Assembly: GCA_038380435.1 (NCBI GenBank)
Contig: JAWZYU010000025.1
Location: 32,092,707-32,156,706 of the forward strand
Reading direction: 5' to 3'
DNA from: Ryuthela nishihirai
Taxonomy: Eukaryota; Arthropoda; Arachnida; Araneae; Heptathelidae
Length of the DNA stretch: 64,000 bases
Positions 11,614 to 23,115 of this stretch are shown one piece after another. How positions within the stretch are numbered: the stretch's first letter is position 1; every line of letters begins with the position of its first letter. The notes beneath the pieces were generated by a model. The model was not told the DNA's origin. It saw nothing but the letters and a program-made list of their open reading frames with translations, and did not search any database. The position numbers were made by a program, and so were the translations under genes.

Positions 11614-12590
11614 GACAATTTTTCACTATACCCAGTTAACAGTTAAACAGCTTAATAGTTATTAAATACATAGTAAATCAATGATGAGCTCTGGATTAAT
11701 TTTTATAAATACAAGGTACTAGTGATCATACCAGAAGTGAATCAGATTCGCTTAAAAAACATCAGTCAAGAGACTCTTGGAGCGTGGTTGGTTTGAGCAG
11801 ATGCCTGGGAGAGTGTGGTGACCACCTCCGAGTGTATTTTAGGGTGGCACACACACTAAATGACCGTGATTCCCTACTGCTGCCAATCTAGGACAAAATC
11901 CCGGACATCAAAATTAATACTCATAGATAAATAACTAAAATCAAGATGAACTACATGTATCAAAAGAACCAGCATTTTTTTAACATATCTGTTCAAATTA
12001 AACATACAATCGATTAACACCACTTTTAACAAAATTCGTGGTAAGCGCTCTTCGCGCGGTCCTTTACAACCAAAGGAAATTTATGGTGAGTCAGGTCAAT
12101 GCCAATTTTACATTCATTTGGCCATGCCAGTGCTCGAGAGACTAGTGGGAACGAAACAGTCTCTTAGTGCCGTGGGGAGCAGACTGACGGTGATAAGCAA
12201 CACTGTGCATGTGGAAACAACCAGATCAGAGTTAATTCGAACCCCTTACCTCGTTAGCCCAGGTGCACCAGAAGGGTAGGCATCATCGTTGGCCTGGCTG
12301 CTACCGACGGCTTAGGCGACGTCGGTAGGTGAAGGCTTTAGCTATCGGCTGTGCCTCGCTACCACGCTTCTGTCGCTTCTCCACTCTTTTCGCTCACAAG
12401 AAACTAAAACTGCTGCACATCTTCTTCTGCCCAGGTCGGAGTCAAGAGTGTCCAAAAAACGTGTTCCCTCCTAGTTGTCCTTCTCGCCCCTCCCTTACAG
12501 AGGCATCCACTTCTACGTGTGACTGTTGTTCATTGACCTACGCGGTTCGAGGTGCGAATACCGACCCATCTGACATGAGCAGTTTAAAAC
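11614..12590. other. Non-coding spacer, repeat fragments
   Basis: No gene. A B-box-like GGGGTTCGAAT on the minus strand near 12235-12245 hints at another tRNA-derived SINE fragment. GC content rises from about 12040 onward, which suggests insertion of foreign repeat sequence. Confidence 0.4.
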
Positions 12591-12592
12591 AA

Positions 12593-12829
12593 CAGTCACG
12601 TAGCACTCTGTCCCATGAGAACCACCGGACCATGCTCCAGAGTGTTCATGCCGGGGACGGCGTTCTTCTTCGACTTTACTGGTCGCCAAAAATGGAGGTA
12701 AAGGGGGAACTCGGCACTAGCTGAACAAAATGGCGGCCGAGACCTTCCGCGACAACAGTCGTGTCCGCATTTAAAAGTAAATGTGGACACGATATACCTA
12801 TCCCCCTTAAGGGGGGGGTGGTACGTAAT
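12593..12829 (+). repeat. Possible solo LTR / LTR plus primer-binding site (Gypsy-like)
   Basis: The segment begins AGTCACGTAGCACT and ends GTGGTACGTAA, directly followed by TGGCGCAGACAGGCACTC. Some Gypsy-type LTRs have AGT(N)ACGTA...TACGTAACT ends with a GGCGCAG primer-binding site, so this could be a 5' LTR with leader. The second LTR, gag and pol are not seen. GC content is much higher than its surroundings. Confidence 0.35.
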
Positions 12830-13344
12830 GGCGCAGACAGGCACTCGACCAGGTAGGACGTGGGCGAAGTATTCACGCCATCTGATATGGTTCCCGTTCT
12901 CGTTGGGTTGACAGTCCTTGTTCTATCAGTCTGTTCTGTATCAGGGAAGAAAAAAACAAAAGTCAGAGTACTCCCCGTCGCAAGTTGGAGATGAATGTTC
13001 CTCCGAGAAGGCAGGGTCATGTTTCGGCCCCTTGGGTCGGAAGTCATACGCGTACATTTCTCACTGCACTAGTTCACTGGATCGCCGCAATCCGCCACGT
13101 CTGCTGAGGTCTAGTGGGTGAGCTTCCCTTTGGCCTTCTAGTCATCCGTTGTTTCTTCCTTGGTATCCTCAGCAACACATGAAATAAAAAGAGAAACGAG
13201 GTGGGGGGGACAATACTGGTTTCAATTTTCTTTTTCCATGTTTACTACTTACAATATACAGTTCATTAAATTACTAGCCGCCAATGTCCCCAAAAACTTC
13301 AGTCCCTTTTCTTGGCCTCTGACTTTTCCTTACGTCAATTAATT
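12830..13344. other. GC-rich non-coding stretch, possible retrotransposon leader
   Basis: Follows the possible LTR. Open frames on both strands (such as 12676-13047 minus) overlap each other and have no recognised domain. No gene supported. Confidence 0.4.
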
Positions 13345-14110
13345 CTATACAACATCACGTTACAGAATACCTCCTTCACTACAACAATGTCGACTCATTT
13401 CAATTGGTTATATATAGTCTAACATTACAAAAATCCTTCTCCCGTTACAGAGACAATCATTGGCCGGGAAGACAATTTTTCACTTAAATTGGCTCTATAT
13501 CAGCTGAAATTACCGAACACTTCTTTGGCCACAACAATATTTACCGGCCTATAAAACATTTTGCTTGTTTCAATTAGCCCTATCTAATCTAATATTTACA
13601 GACTTCTTCTAGTATATGACAGTTAATGGTCAACGAGGTATTTTGTTTTTCCTCATTGATTCTATATCATATGACATTACCGAACCCTTTTTTTGACACA
13701 CCAATAATTACCAATCTATGAAACATTTTGCTTACTTCGCCTAATACTATACGGTCTAACATTGCAGAATTATTCCTTCGCCACAATAAAAGCTGCTACT
13801 TGTACAAAATATTCAGCTCGAGTCAACGAATAGTATATAATTTGACATTAGAACATCTCTCCTTCCACTATACGACAGTTATCGGCCTACAAGATATTTG
13901 ACTTACTTCACTTAAGACTATATTACAGAATTTGTTCCTTCACTACAATAATAAGTGCTACTCTACAAGACACTCAGCTCGCTTAAACGGATTCTATACA
14001 AGCTACAATCACACAATTATCCCTCCATTACACAACAGTTATCGGCCTACAAGATATTTGGCTTACTGCACTTAATACTATACGAGCTAACATTACAGAA
14101 TTTGTAGTTC
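13345..14110 (+). repeat. Diverged ~84-bp satellite, about ten units
   Basis: A landmark (A)CATTACAGAA or a close variant recurs near 13359, 13423, 13508, 13592, 13675, 13760, 13845, 13921, 14007 and 14090, giving spacings mostly of 83-86 bp. Each unit also has a CTTC-rich block, an ACAACAAT block and a CTATA block. Units are heavily diverged, so the array is old. The last unit is followed by an inverted piece: TAATACTATACGAGCT near 14073 and GTTCGTATAGTATTA near 14107 form a hairpin. Confidence 0.75.
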
Positions 14111-14129
14111 GTATAGTATTAACGAGTCA

Positions 14130-15430
14130 GGTGACGTCAGCCCGGTCCCTTACGAAGCATTGGAGGTCTTACCTCCTACTAATGCTTTGGTTCAATCCTC
14201 TTCACCTCGTTACAATCCTGTTTCTCTCCCGCTATTGGAATAACTGCTGCTCTATCTCCATCGCCGTCTTTAGTTCTGATAGACTAACAACATTTCTTAT
14301 TGCAAAGACCGAAGACTTTTTGGCGCCCGAAATTCCTCTTCTATTACATCAGAATGCTATTTCGCTGGAGAGAGTTTTGAAAGTTTCTTTTCGACGTATT
14401 TTTCAGACTGGTTCCTTTCTTCTTTTCCATTCGAGTGTTTGGAGGTGAGCGTCGGGTGAAGATATGGCTTGAGCAGCGCGTCCCTTAGGGCAGGTAACGT
14501 CACTCTCCAGACTGAGCAGCGGACCTAAAGGGCATTGTCCAGTCTATTATTAGACTTCGCACTTTCCTGTCGAAGGAGCAGTCAACGCGCACGACCTATT
14601 ATTATTTTCTCGACAGAATCTCTCTCAAAGCAACTCGACCATAGTGATATTGTTGAATGAGGATTATTTCATCCCTCTTAGAACAAGCTTTCTGTCACAC
14701 CTCGATTCTCTTTTAGCGCTGCTGAACGACTTTTAGAAATTCCCACAAGATCACGCTAAAAACGCCCTCACATGTTCTAAACGTGGGTGACAAGGCTATT
14801 CAGAGTTCTGACTACTCCTATGATTATTTTCGACACGTACACGTACCCCGAACAACGATCTGGAACAAATACTTTTTTCCGCTATCTCCTTTAACAAAAG
14901 CGACATGAGTTACGATACGTTTTTGCCAACATCAGATACTAGGCGTCAGGGATGGCGGGAACTATTCAGAGACATGCCTCCTCCTTGGCTGTTACGTTTC
15001 TCCTATCGTATTCGCTGCTATTGTCGCGTTTCTTAAGTACAAATTGCGCAATTCTTATTTTCCCAACAGAACGCTTCTCAAAGAACCTCCTCTTGAATGG
15101 GGTTGTTCCATCCCTCTCAGAATACGTTTCTGTCCTACTGTGATTTACTCTGAATACAATTGAATGACACTCATGCTATAGCCCCCTCACATTGTCTAAA
15201 CACAAGACTATTCAATCCTATGGCTTATTGTACATCCAATAGTATTTTTTGCGGTCCATTCTATGGCGAACCCAGCCTACGATCTCCAAAAACCCCTTTT
15301 TCGTTCCCGACTTTCTTTGGTAAAATTGACGTCTTTGAAATCTACTCACCAACATCAGAGTCAGATCAGGAACGACAGATACTTGACGCATGCGCAAGTT
15401 ACAAAGGTTACATTTGCAGATCTTAACTAC
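14130..15430 (+). repeat. Non-coding repeat, diverged tandem pair of ~410 bp
   Basis: The segment around 14560-14950 aligns loosely with 14985-15370: both hold a TTATTTTC(T/C)C(G/A)ACAGAA block, a TTCATCCCTCT block, a CCCTCACAT(T)GT(T)CTAAAC block and an ACCAACATCAGA-like end. The plus-strand frames at 14131-14448, 14952-15143 and 15160-15426 fall inside and show no domain. Origin unknown. Confidence 0.45.
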
Positions 15431-15443
15431 TGTTCCTAACTAA

Positions 15444-15640
15444 TGTTAGAGCTGTCAGTAGTCAGATCGTTTCATCTTTTGTAAGTTTTTTACCTGGCAA
15501 TTTTCATTCGCCTTACTGAATGTATATAACTGAAGAAAGAATAGAGCAAAATAAATGTTTGCTTTATAAACAGGAGCAAAAACTTCAAAGCAGAGCCTTA
15601 TTTGTTTCCCAATAACGGACACTGGCATGCTTTCAAATTC
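15444..15640 (+). repeat. LTR-like fragment with TATA box and AATAAA
   Basis: Starts TGTTAGAGCTGTCAG, holds TATATAA near 15523 and AATAAA near 15551, and reaches an ACGGACACTGG context near 15615-15625. This order is what an LTR would show, but no partner LTR, target duplication or internal gene was found. Confidence 0.3.
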
Positions 15641-17537
15641 TTGCAGTTAATATCGATGTAGCACTCTTTACGAGAGTATCGGTAGATTTCAAGGGAGAGT
15701 TTTGTTGAAGGGAAAGAACCTAGAATTACTTCATCCAATTCAATTGATAAGAATATTAAATTCGGATCCAGAAAGAAATAAACGGTACAAGTTTCTGGAT
15801 GGAGCTGAGGAAAAGGAAAGGGAGGAGGAGCGCAATGACTAGACTGACGTTTCTTGAAAAATCTATATAAGTATAAAAAATAATTTTTTCGCTTCTATTC
15901 CGATTTCTAGCATTCTCTAGAAAGTAGGAGGGGGGGGGGGGGTGTTTGCATGGTCCCTTAGCTCCCATTCCCATAGGTCCGAATTTGAAGAATATCTGTT
16001 ATTAGAAAACCATTTAAAGCTCATGCATTTAAATTATAATAGAAGAAACAATTGCATCCAGCGAATAAGAAATGATCGTTTTCAAATGGAGTAAATTGGC
16101 AGTTTATCACTTCAGTGTTATCTAACGGTGGAAATTTAAACCAGTGAAATATTCATAAAATGCGAAGAGTAATAGTGTATATGTAGCTAGCTAACCACGA
16201 TAAAACTTTTAATTTCACTTTCAAAATTAAAAAAAAATTCAACTTACTGTAGGGGGAAAATGAGACAAACGCTGTTGTTCATGTAACCAGAATTTTTCAC
16301 CACTTAAATTCTAGATTTCTAGCATCAATAGACATTTTACAATACCAATTAAAATTTTCATATTTATCAACTTTAGCTTCTTCTAACGGTGGAATTTAAA
16401 ATTAATGAAAATTTCGGAAAATGCAAATCGTAATGCAGTAGGATCTCAAATCATATGAAGAATAGGTTCCTAGTTCTCTCTGCATTCGCATAAGTAAGGA
16501 TTCCCCTATGGAAATCTATTTTAGGTATACGCGAACTCCATAAAATTATGATCCCGTCTATATGAACGTTACTTTGCAAAATGATCATATATTTCAAAGT
16601 ATAAATTTTATTAAATACTGTTCCTGAATACTATAAGTTTTTTGGTCCTTATCCTTTTCCTCCGTTTCCTCAATAGATTCAGGGTCGCCTGGAACGATTT
16701 TGACAGGAGTTTGGGTCGGTGATTTCGTTACTCTTTTCGCGCAGGCGCCGAAACAGGAGTGTACGAGGAGGCTCTTTGCTGCGATGTGGTGGGAGACTGC
16801 GTAATGGCAGAGGTGAAGAGGGCATTTCTTTAAGAATTTAACCTGAAGATCGTGGTGATAGAACTTAATGAACATTATGCTACCTCTTGGGCTGGAGTTC
16901 CTTGAACATCTCTATCTTAAGGGAAAGAAACATCTGTTCACTTCTCATTAGACAGCTGTTAAGAGACATCTGGAAGCCTCCCGCTACGGCTACTATTTCG
17001 TAATATGTTATTTTGACCTGCACATGGTAAGGTTCTCCTGCATAGCATGTCACGGCTTATCATCCATCCGATACCATTACCATCCGATCCGTTTAAAACC
17101 CATCAGATTAGATAGGGACGGGAATTTTTAACACCATGTGGAGTAGGGTAATTTTTCTGAATCACTACTTGGAATCTCTTGCAAAGCTTAAAATATTCGT
17201 AAAACACTCGAAAAAGGTTCTATTTCATGCAGCAAAAGTTTAAAGTTAAGTTTTAAGGAGATCAGTGTGGGTTAAGTTCGAATTTGAAATGTAAAATTTT
17301 AATGTAGCAACACTCGCTTTAAACATTTAGTTTTTAATATCGAAAAATACTTCAACTACTAAACTTTAATGGCCTCCATTTTTCCTTCTGTTCTGATTCT
17401 ATTCGACTGCCACATTATAAAAGCTACCAGTAAAAAATAACTGTTTAATTCTAGTAAGTTCATTTATTCGATGCTGTTAGCGGTTTCTTAGAAAATCTGT
17501 GGAACTCTCGTCCCGAGGCAGTCGAAATCGAATAGAG
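15641..17537. other. Left flank of the Polinton, non-coding repeats
   Basis: No gene. A poly-G run lies at about 15929-15941. Two diverged copies of one repeat sit at about 16085-16180 and 16300-16450, sharing TCTAACGGTGGAA. The part 16250-16500 has an inverted copy on the other side of the Polinton (31189-31288 plus 34902-35060). Confidence 0.5.
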
Positions 17538-17538
17538 C

Positions 17539-17544
17539 AGTGGT
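17539..17544 (+). repeat. Polinton target-site duplication, left
   Basis: AGTGGT, directly before the terminal inverted repeat, identical to 30897-30902. Six bases is the usual Polinton/Maverick duplication length. Confidence 0.85.
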
Positions 17545-18440
17545 AGTAGTGGTGTCGCACTATAGCGATCCCCCTTTGCACAGTGCTTTCCCCCTATTAC
17601 TTCACAAGCCACGCCCACTTCCGGTCACACCCCTTATTAATATTCATGATTAATAATTAATTAAAAATTAATTAATCGACCTTTATTAAAAACCTCCCCT
17701 TTATTAAAAATTACTCCCCTTTATTAAAAAACCACTTCCTCCCCCTTCGAAACCGTGGCGCCATCTAGTGACTATGACGAGTACTATTCCTAGAAAAAAC
17801 TCTATTTTAGCTATAATTTCCCGATTTTTGACTCCCCCTTTTTAAAAAAATCCCCTTATCAAAAGTTCCACCCCCCTCATTAAATCACACCTTTATTAAA
17901 ATTACCTCCCCTTTTTTAAAAACGCCCCTTATCAAAAGTTCCCTTTGTTAAACTCCGCATAACACAAACCTCCTTGGTATCCACGTTCATTTTCGAAGTC
18001 CAACTAAACTTTGGGGTAGCAACGAACGGATGATGCAATCCTCAATTACAAAGTCCCAATTTTTAAATCCCCCTCATTAAAAAAACCCCTATCAAAAGTT
18101 CCACCCCCTTCATTAAAATTCCCTCTCATTTATTAAAAAAACCACTTATCAAAAGTTCCCTCCCCTGTATTAAAAACCTCCCTTATCAAAAAGTTCCCTT
18201 TATTAAAACTTCCCTGATCACAAACTCCCATTATATCCACGTTAATTTTCCCAAGTCCAGCTAAACTTGGGTCTGGCAGCGATCAGAAAATCCCCTTTAT
18301 TAAAATCCCCTCCCACTCATTAAAAAAACTCCTTATCAAAAGTTCCCTTTATTAAAACTTCACAAACTCCCTTGGTATCCACGTTCATTTTTTCCAAGTC
18401 CAACTAACTTGGGGTTGCCAACGATCAGAATGGTTGATGC
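17545..18440 (+). repeat. Polinton terminal inverted repeat, left (expanded)
   Basis: The first ~300 bp pair with the complement of the right end almost without break, including GTGGCGCCATCTAGTG and GACGAGTACTATTCCTAG. Then a module of TTATCAAAAGTTCC / CCTTTATTAAAA blocks that closes with TATCCACGTT(A/C)ATTTT, AAGTCCA(A/G)CTAA and a GCAACGA-like block is repeated three times (ending near 18040, 18285 and 18440). The right end has this module once. Confidence 0.85.
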
Positions 18441-18576
18441 ATTTTTGGAATTTGACCTTCATCGAGTCATGCATGTAGCAACAAGCAGGGCAGCGTTCGT
18501 CAACAGATCTTTTCTTATCGGAGTGAGGGGACAAGAGGAATGTCACCACATGCTTTCTGCAGCATAGTATTTGCAT
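18385..18576 (-). CDS. Small Cys-rich open frame inside the Polinton (63 aa)
   Basis: Short minus-strand frame with two Cys/His clusters (C-C-R-K-H near residue 5, C-P-A-C-C-Y-M-H near residue 32), which could form a zinc-binding fold. It overlaps the inner edge of the left terminal repeat at its C-terminal end, so the last residues come from the repeat. Not recognised as any named Polinton protein; chance is a real alternative. Confidence 0.25.
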   Translation of the reverse strand: MQILCCRKHVVTFLLSPHSDKKRSVDERCPACCYMHDSMKVKFQKCINHSDRWQPQVSWTWKK

Positions 18577-18852
18577 TTGTTGCTGATAAGATCTGAATTC
18601 GTCTTAATATCTAGAAGCTTTATCCACACCTGAGCGAGTGAAGGTTCTTATCGCTACACCGTCAAAGAGTGAACGCCGATGGGGGGTTATCTGTTTACAT
18701 CTGCTACTGATAAACGAAAATATTTCGGATGACGGTTTAGCTCACGTGTTTACTTTGTATCTCACCTACGCGGGGCTTATCGGACGAAGGTCACTCGACC
18801 TAGATCATGTCAAAAGATGTATCAAGGGCGTTTATGAGATAACATTTGCCTG

Positions 18853-18860
18853 TATATAAG
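18853..18860 (+). promoter_or_regulatory. TATA box of the Polinton polymerase unit
   Basis: TATATAAG about 120 bp before the first ATG (18976) of the polymerase gene and inside the left terminal region. Position and strand fit a TATA-driven promoter for the leftward end gene; the start of transcription would fall near 18885. Confidence 0.5.
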
Positions 18861-18975
18861 CTCGCACCCCCGCTGGCTATGGCATTCCTTGCTTACTGGT
18901 CAGAAAGCTATCAGAAGTTTTTGCTATTAGTTTGCTCCTAGCTTTTGAAGTCTGTCTTTTTGCGAGTTGCCTACG

Positions 18976-21900
18976 ATGATACATGAGTTTTCACAATCTG
19001 CTGAGATGGCCGCTGACAGAAAGGATGTAGCCCATTCCTTTGAAGAGTTGCAGTCCCTCGTGAGCAAGTTAGAGGGCAAGCGGTCAGCATCACCACTAAA
19101 AAAACCACCTGCAGCCCTCGCACCCAAGCGTGTCTGTCTGCCTGCACTCCAAATCGGTGGAAAGAGTTTACGCGCTGCTCCTCAGGTGTCCGCTGCGGCA
19201 AGACACCCATCCGATAGTCGCACCTACATCCCGGCGCATCCGTTAGATGGAGCCGTTCCAGGTCCTTCGTGCTCCGATGACGTCACATCTGCATTCTCTG
19301 CTTCTGGTGTGAGTTCTTCTGATGTGCCTCATTACAGCATTACTAAAGTGAGTAACTTTAATTCTGCTAAATTTAAGGTGTAATTGATCTCAATGAGCGT
19401 CCGTCTCGAGTTATGCAGGATGTGGAGCCCCACAATTTCCTATCAGTGCTACACTCCCTGCACGTAAAAATGCTTGAAGATGTGGTGCCTGAAGGCAAAT
19501 ATAGTCACGTTAGGCTGTGTTTCAGATCAACAGACTTACGAAACGCCGTAAATTTAAGTCTCATAAGGTGAAACGACTTAACGTCGGAGCGATTCATGAC
19601 TGCCCTCGACAGAGTGATTCAGTCTAATGAAGGACTTGGTGCACAGAGTGAATTGGAATTCGATTTCGTGTGTGACAACCTAGACCGTCAAGGCTGTGGA
19701 TGTTCAGCCCCCCTGACACGTACCCTCGCTGACGTGCAATCGTTCATGAAAAACAAGAGAGCTGTAGTAAGAATCGTCAATAGAGATTCCATCTGTCTGG
19801 CAAGAGCTCTCGTGGTTGCCAGGGAGTTGAGTTTAAAAACAGAGGCCTGATGAAAATCAGGGATTATCGTTTTCTGCTGCAGACAACATTAGTACTGCAA
19901 CTTCACCTTGATGCCGGCGTTCCTGAGGGTCCCTGCGGCCTCCCCGAAGTCCGACTCTTTCAACAGCACCTATCCAAGACTATCGCGAACTTGTTTATTC
20001 CTCCGAGGATGGATTTGTGCCTATCTTTGCCAGCCAGGAAGCGCCCAACAATATTTATCTTCTCTATGAAAACGAACATTATGACGTGATTACAAAACCT
20101 GCAGATTTTTTCGGCGTAAATAAATTCTGTCCTATCTGTCTAAAAGCATTCAATTACACCCACACATTCAAAGGAACCTGCAATCGCTGCCTATCCCAAG
20201 ACGTTGTTCATTTTGAAGACCCTCTGCTTTGCCCCTCTTGCAACATGTATCTGTGGGGGCTTGAATGTTACAAGGTGCATTTGACACAAACCTGAAAGAC
20301 CAGATATCAATGCGTGAAATGCCTTGATATTTTCGACCCGATGAAAAAACATCACTGCAAATCTGAAAAGCCTCAATACGTCAAAACCTGTAAGACGGAC
20401 ATTATCGAAATGGACTATATATATACTTCGACTTTGAAACAGTTCAGCTTCCTAACGGGGTTTTGCAAACCATCTTGTGCTTCGCCACCTTTCACGAGGA
20501 CAATGATTGAAATTTGTGACATTTACCTGTGTAAAGGAATTCATGGATTGGTTACTGAGCAAACGGTCCCCAGGTGTTCAACGTTTTAAAAACGTAACCG
20601 TAATGGCTCATAACCTGAAAGGTTTCGACGGTTTTCCAATCTTGAAAGATTTATACAGTAGGTTCTTGAAACCCGAGATTATATATATATCAAGGCAGCA
20701 AACTTCTGGGATTTTTTTAACAGGATTAAAAATAAGGTTCAGAGATACCTTATCCTTCATCCAGGCACCACTTCGTAGCTCACAAAAACCTTTAACCTGG
20801 ATGAAGAGAAAGGTTTTTCCCCCCATAAGTTCACCTGTGTGGAGAACCTCCATTTCGAAGTGCCTGTTCCTAACCGTACATATTTCGGGATGTGCGACAT
20901 GGATTCTTCAACCCAAGCAATGTTTCAAGATTGGTACGCTGTAGCGCATTCTGAAACATGGAACTTTCAAACGGAGTTGTCCCATTAGTGTAGAGCGGAT
21001 GTAGATGTTCTACACCGAGGTGCCGAGTGTTTTCGTCTACAGTTTAAAAACCTCAAGGGATCGACCCCTTTGCTCAAGATCTGACGATTGCGGGGGCCTG
21101 CCTGAGGGTATTCAGAGCTAATTTCCTAGAAGAAAACGTTCTCACTGTCTGTCCTGCTCGAGGTTACAGTGCTAGTAATGACAGGCAGTCTTTAAAAGCA
21201 CTCGCCTGGCTCGATTACATAGCGACCAAGGAAAACATCGAGATTCGAATGGCGCACTCTGCTGATGGAGAGGCCAAGATTCGCACGTACAAAATTGATG
21301 AGATTAACAAAGAAAAAAAGATTCTATGGAAAATTAGTGGCTGATATTTCCATGAATGTGAAAAACGTTTCCGCCCCGATGCCATTCTGCCTACGTCTAG
21401 AAAACACTTCGGCGCCATTTACTCGAAAACCTTGGATCGACTTAATGCGCTCAAAATCCTGTTACCTGACTACGAACTTAAAGTTCTCTGGGGGCACGAT
21501 TTTGACAAGATGTTGAGAACAACTCCGCTTCTAGCAAAGATTTATAAATCCATAGAGCCCATCAGAAGGATAGGAAGCCGCTATTTCCTTTACGGCGGAC
21601 GAACGGAAGTGTTTTCCACATATTCATCGGTCGATCAAGGTGTGCAATTAGAGTACTGCGACATTAATTCCTTGTACCCTTATGTGTGCAAGTACTCGGA
21701 GTTCGGCAAAAGTCATCCCATCGGAATAACCAAGGACTTCTATCACGACATCGATTTCTACTTTGGGATAGCTCATGCGACTCTGCTACCCCCCTTTGAT
21801 CTGTTCATACCTGTTCTGCCCTACAGAGCCGGGGGAAAACTGCTCTTTCCACTCTGTCTGCGCAGAGTGCAAAATCCCTGTATGTACACTTAGCGAGAAC

Positions 21901-22617
21901 GAGAGGTCCTTAACAGCATCTTGGCCTACCATCTTGATTTACGCTGCAATGAGAGCCGGGAACCACCTCGTGAAATTTCACGATGTCTGGCATTTTAATG
22001 CCAGAATGAAATACAACCCCAGCAGTAAATCAGGAGACTTGTACACATCGTACATTAACACATTCTTGGCAGCTAAACAACGATTCACAGGATTCCCACC
22101 TCATGTGAAGACAGAGGCCGAAAAGGAGGAATTTTGCGAGAATTTCTACAGATCAGAGGGGGTTCGGATCCATCCCTCCGAAATTGTGAAGAACAGCCTC
22201 CAGAGGTCGCTCGCTAAATTAGCACTCAACTCCTCGTGGGGTAAGCAAGCAGAGGGGATTGAGAAGACGAAGACCCAATTAGTCACCTGCCCCCTGGAAT
22301 ACACGAGACTGTTAACCGACTGTACACTCATAGTGAAGTACGTCAGCCCCGAGTCAGCACTGAGAGTAGTCAATAAAGACCACTACAGCTTCGAACTTTT
22401 GAAAGCTATGGTTTTGGACAAAACACAGACTTCTGAGACTTTTGATGTTCCCTTTAACATGATAAGAAACAAGGCTCAAGGGACACTGAACAACAAACCC
22501 ATTGTAAAAAAATTCCGTGTTGTCCTGGATAAAAGGTATATACCTCCAGGAGAGACCTGTTCTGTGCCTTTTGGATTTGGAGTTACACAGCTCGACATAT
22601 TGATTGATTTGCTGTAA
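18976..22617 (+). pseudogene. POLB: Polinton protein-primed-type DNA polymerase B, broken
   Basis: Spread over three frames. The N-terminal part has a Ser/Pro-rich stretch, then a region with Q-S-N-E-G-L (about 19620) and a D-A-G-V-P-E-G-P-C-G-L block (about 19912) usual in Polinton polymerases. A Cys/His zinc cluster follows at 20125-20360. The 3'-5' exonuclease motifs are visible: F-D-F-E (20427-20438), A-H-N-L-K-G-F-D-G (about 20611) and C-R-A-D-V-D-V-L (about 20988). Palm motif A (D-I-N-S-L-Y-P, about 21660) and motif B (L-N-S-S-W-G-K, about 22220) remain, but motif C (D-T-D-S) is absent. Breaks include a frameshift near 19377, TGA at 19569, TGA at 20293, and others. Role in life: replication of the element. 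Confidence 0.9.
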
Positions 22618-22639
22618 GTTGATTTTTTATTGTACACAA

Positions 22640-23115
22640 TGATTTTTTATAAAAGTATTTTAAAAATGTGTATTTACCATATTGCAGGGTTTTTAAATGT
22701 GGTTTTAAAATGTTAATGGCATATTGCAGAAAAAGTATTTGTATCATACTGTGTATATTTAGTGTATTGCAGAAAAAGTATTTGTATCATACTGTGTGAA
22801 TCTAGCGTATTGCAGAAAAAGTATTTAAAATATGTTTATAAAATGTTAATGGCATATTGCAGGGTTATAAAAGGTGCAAATCTAGCATACTTCAGAAAGA
22901 GTATTTAAAATGTGTTTTTAAAAAGGTGCAAATGTAGCATACTTCAGAAAAGTATTTAAAATGTGTTTTTAAAAAGGTGCAAATCTAGCATACTTCAGAA
23001 AATGTATTTTTAAATGTAGTTATAAAATGTTAATGGCATATTACAGGGTAATAAAATGTGTGAATCGGGCATACTTCAGAAAAAAGTATTTAAAACGTTA
23101 ATAGTGTATGTATTT
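22640..23115 (+). repeat. AT-rich minisatellite between convergent Polinton genes
   Basis: About eight to nine irregular copies of a ~50-65-bp unit built from GCATA(C/T)T(T/G)CAG, AAAAAGTATTT and AAAATGT(G/T). It starts just after the polymerase stop at 22617. It sits where the plus-strand polymerase and the minus-strand capsid cluster converge, so it may carry both transcript ends. Confidence 0.8.

Noticed and set aside
13345..14110. CRISPR array
   Set aside because: Repeats are contiguous ~84-bp diverged units without conserved short repeats and unique spacers, and the genome is eukaryotic.
18638..18859. 73-residue plus-strand frame before the polymerase
   Set aside because: No recognisable motif, and it ends within the putative TATA box, so promoter-proximal non-coding DNA is more likely.
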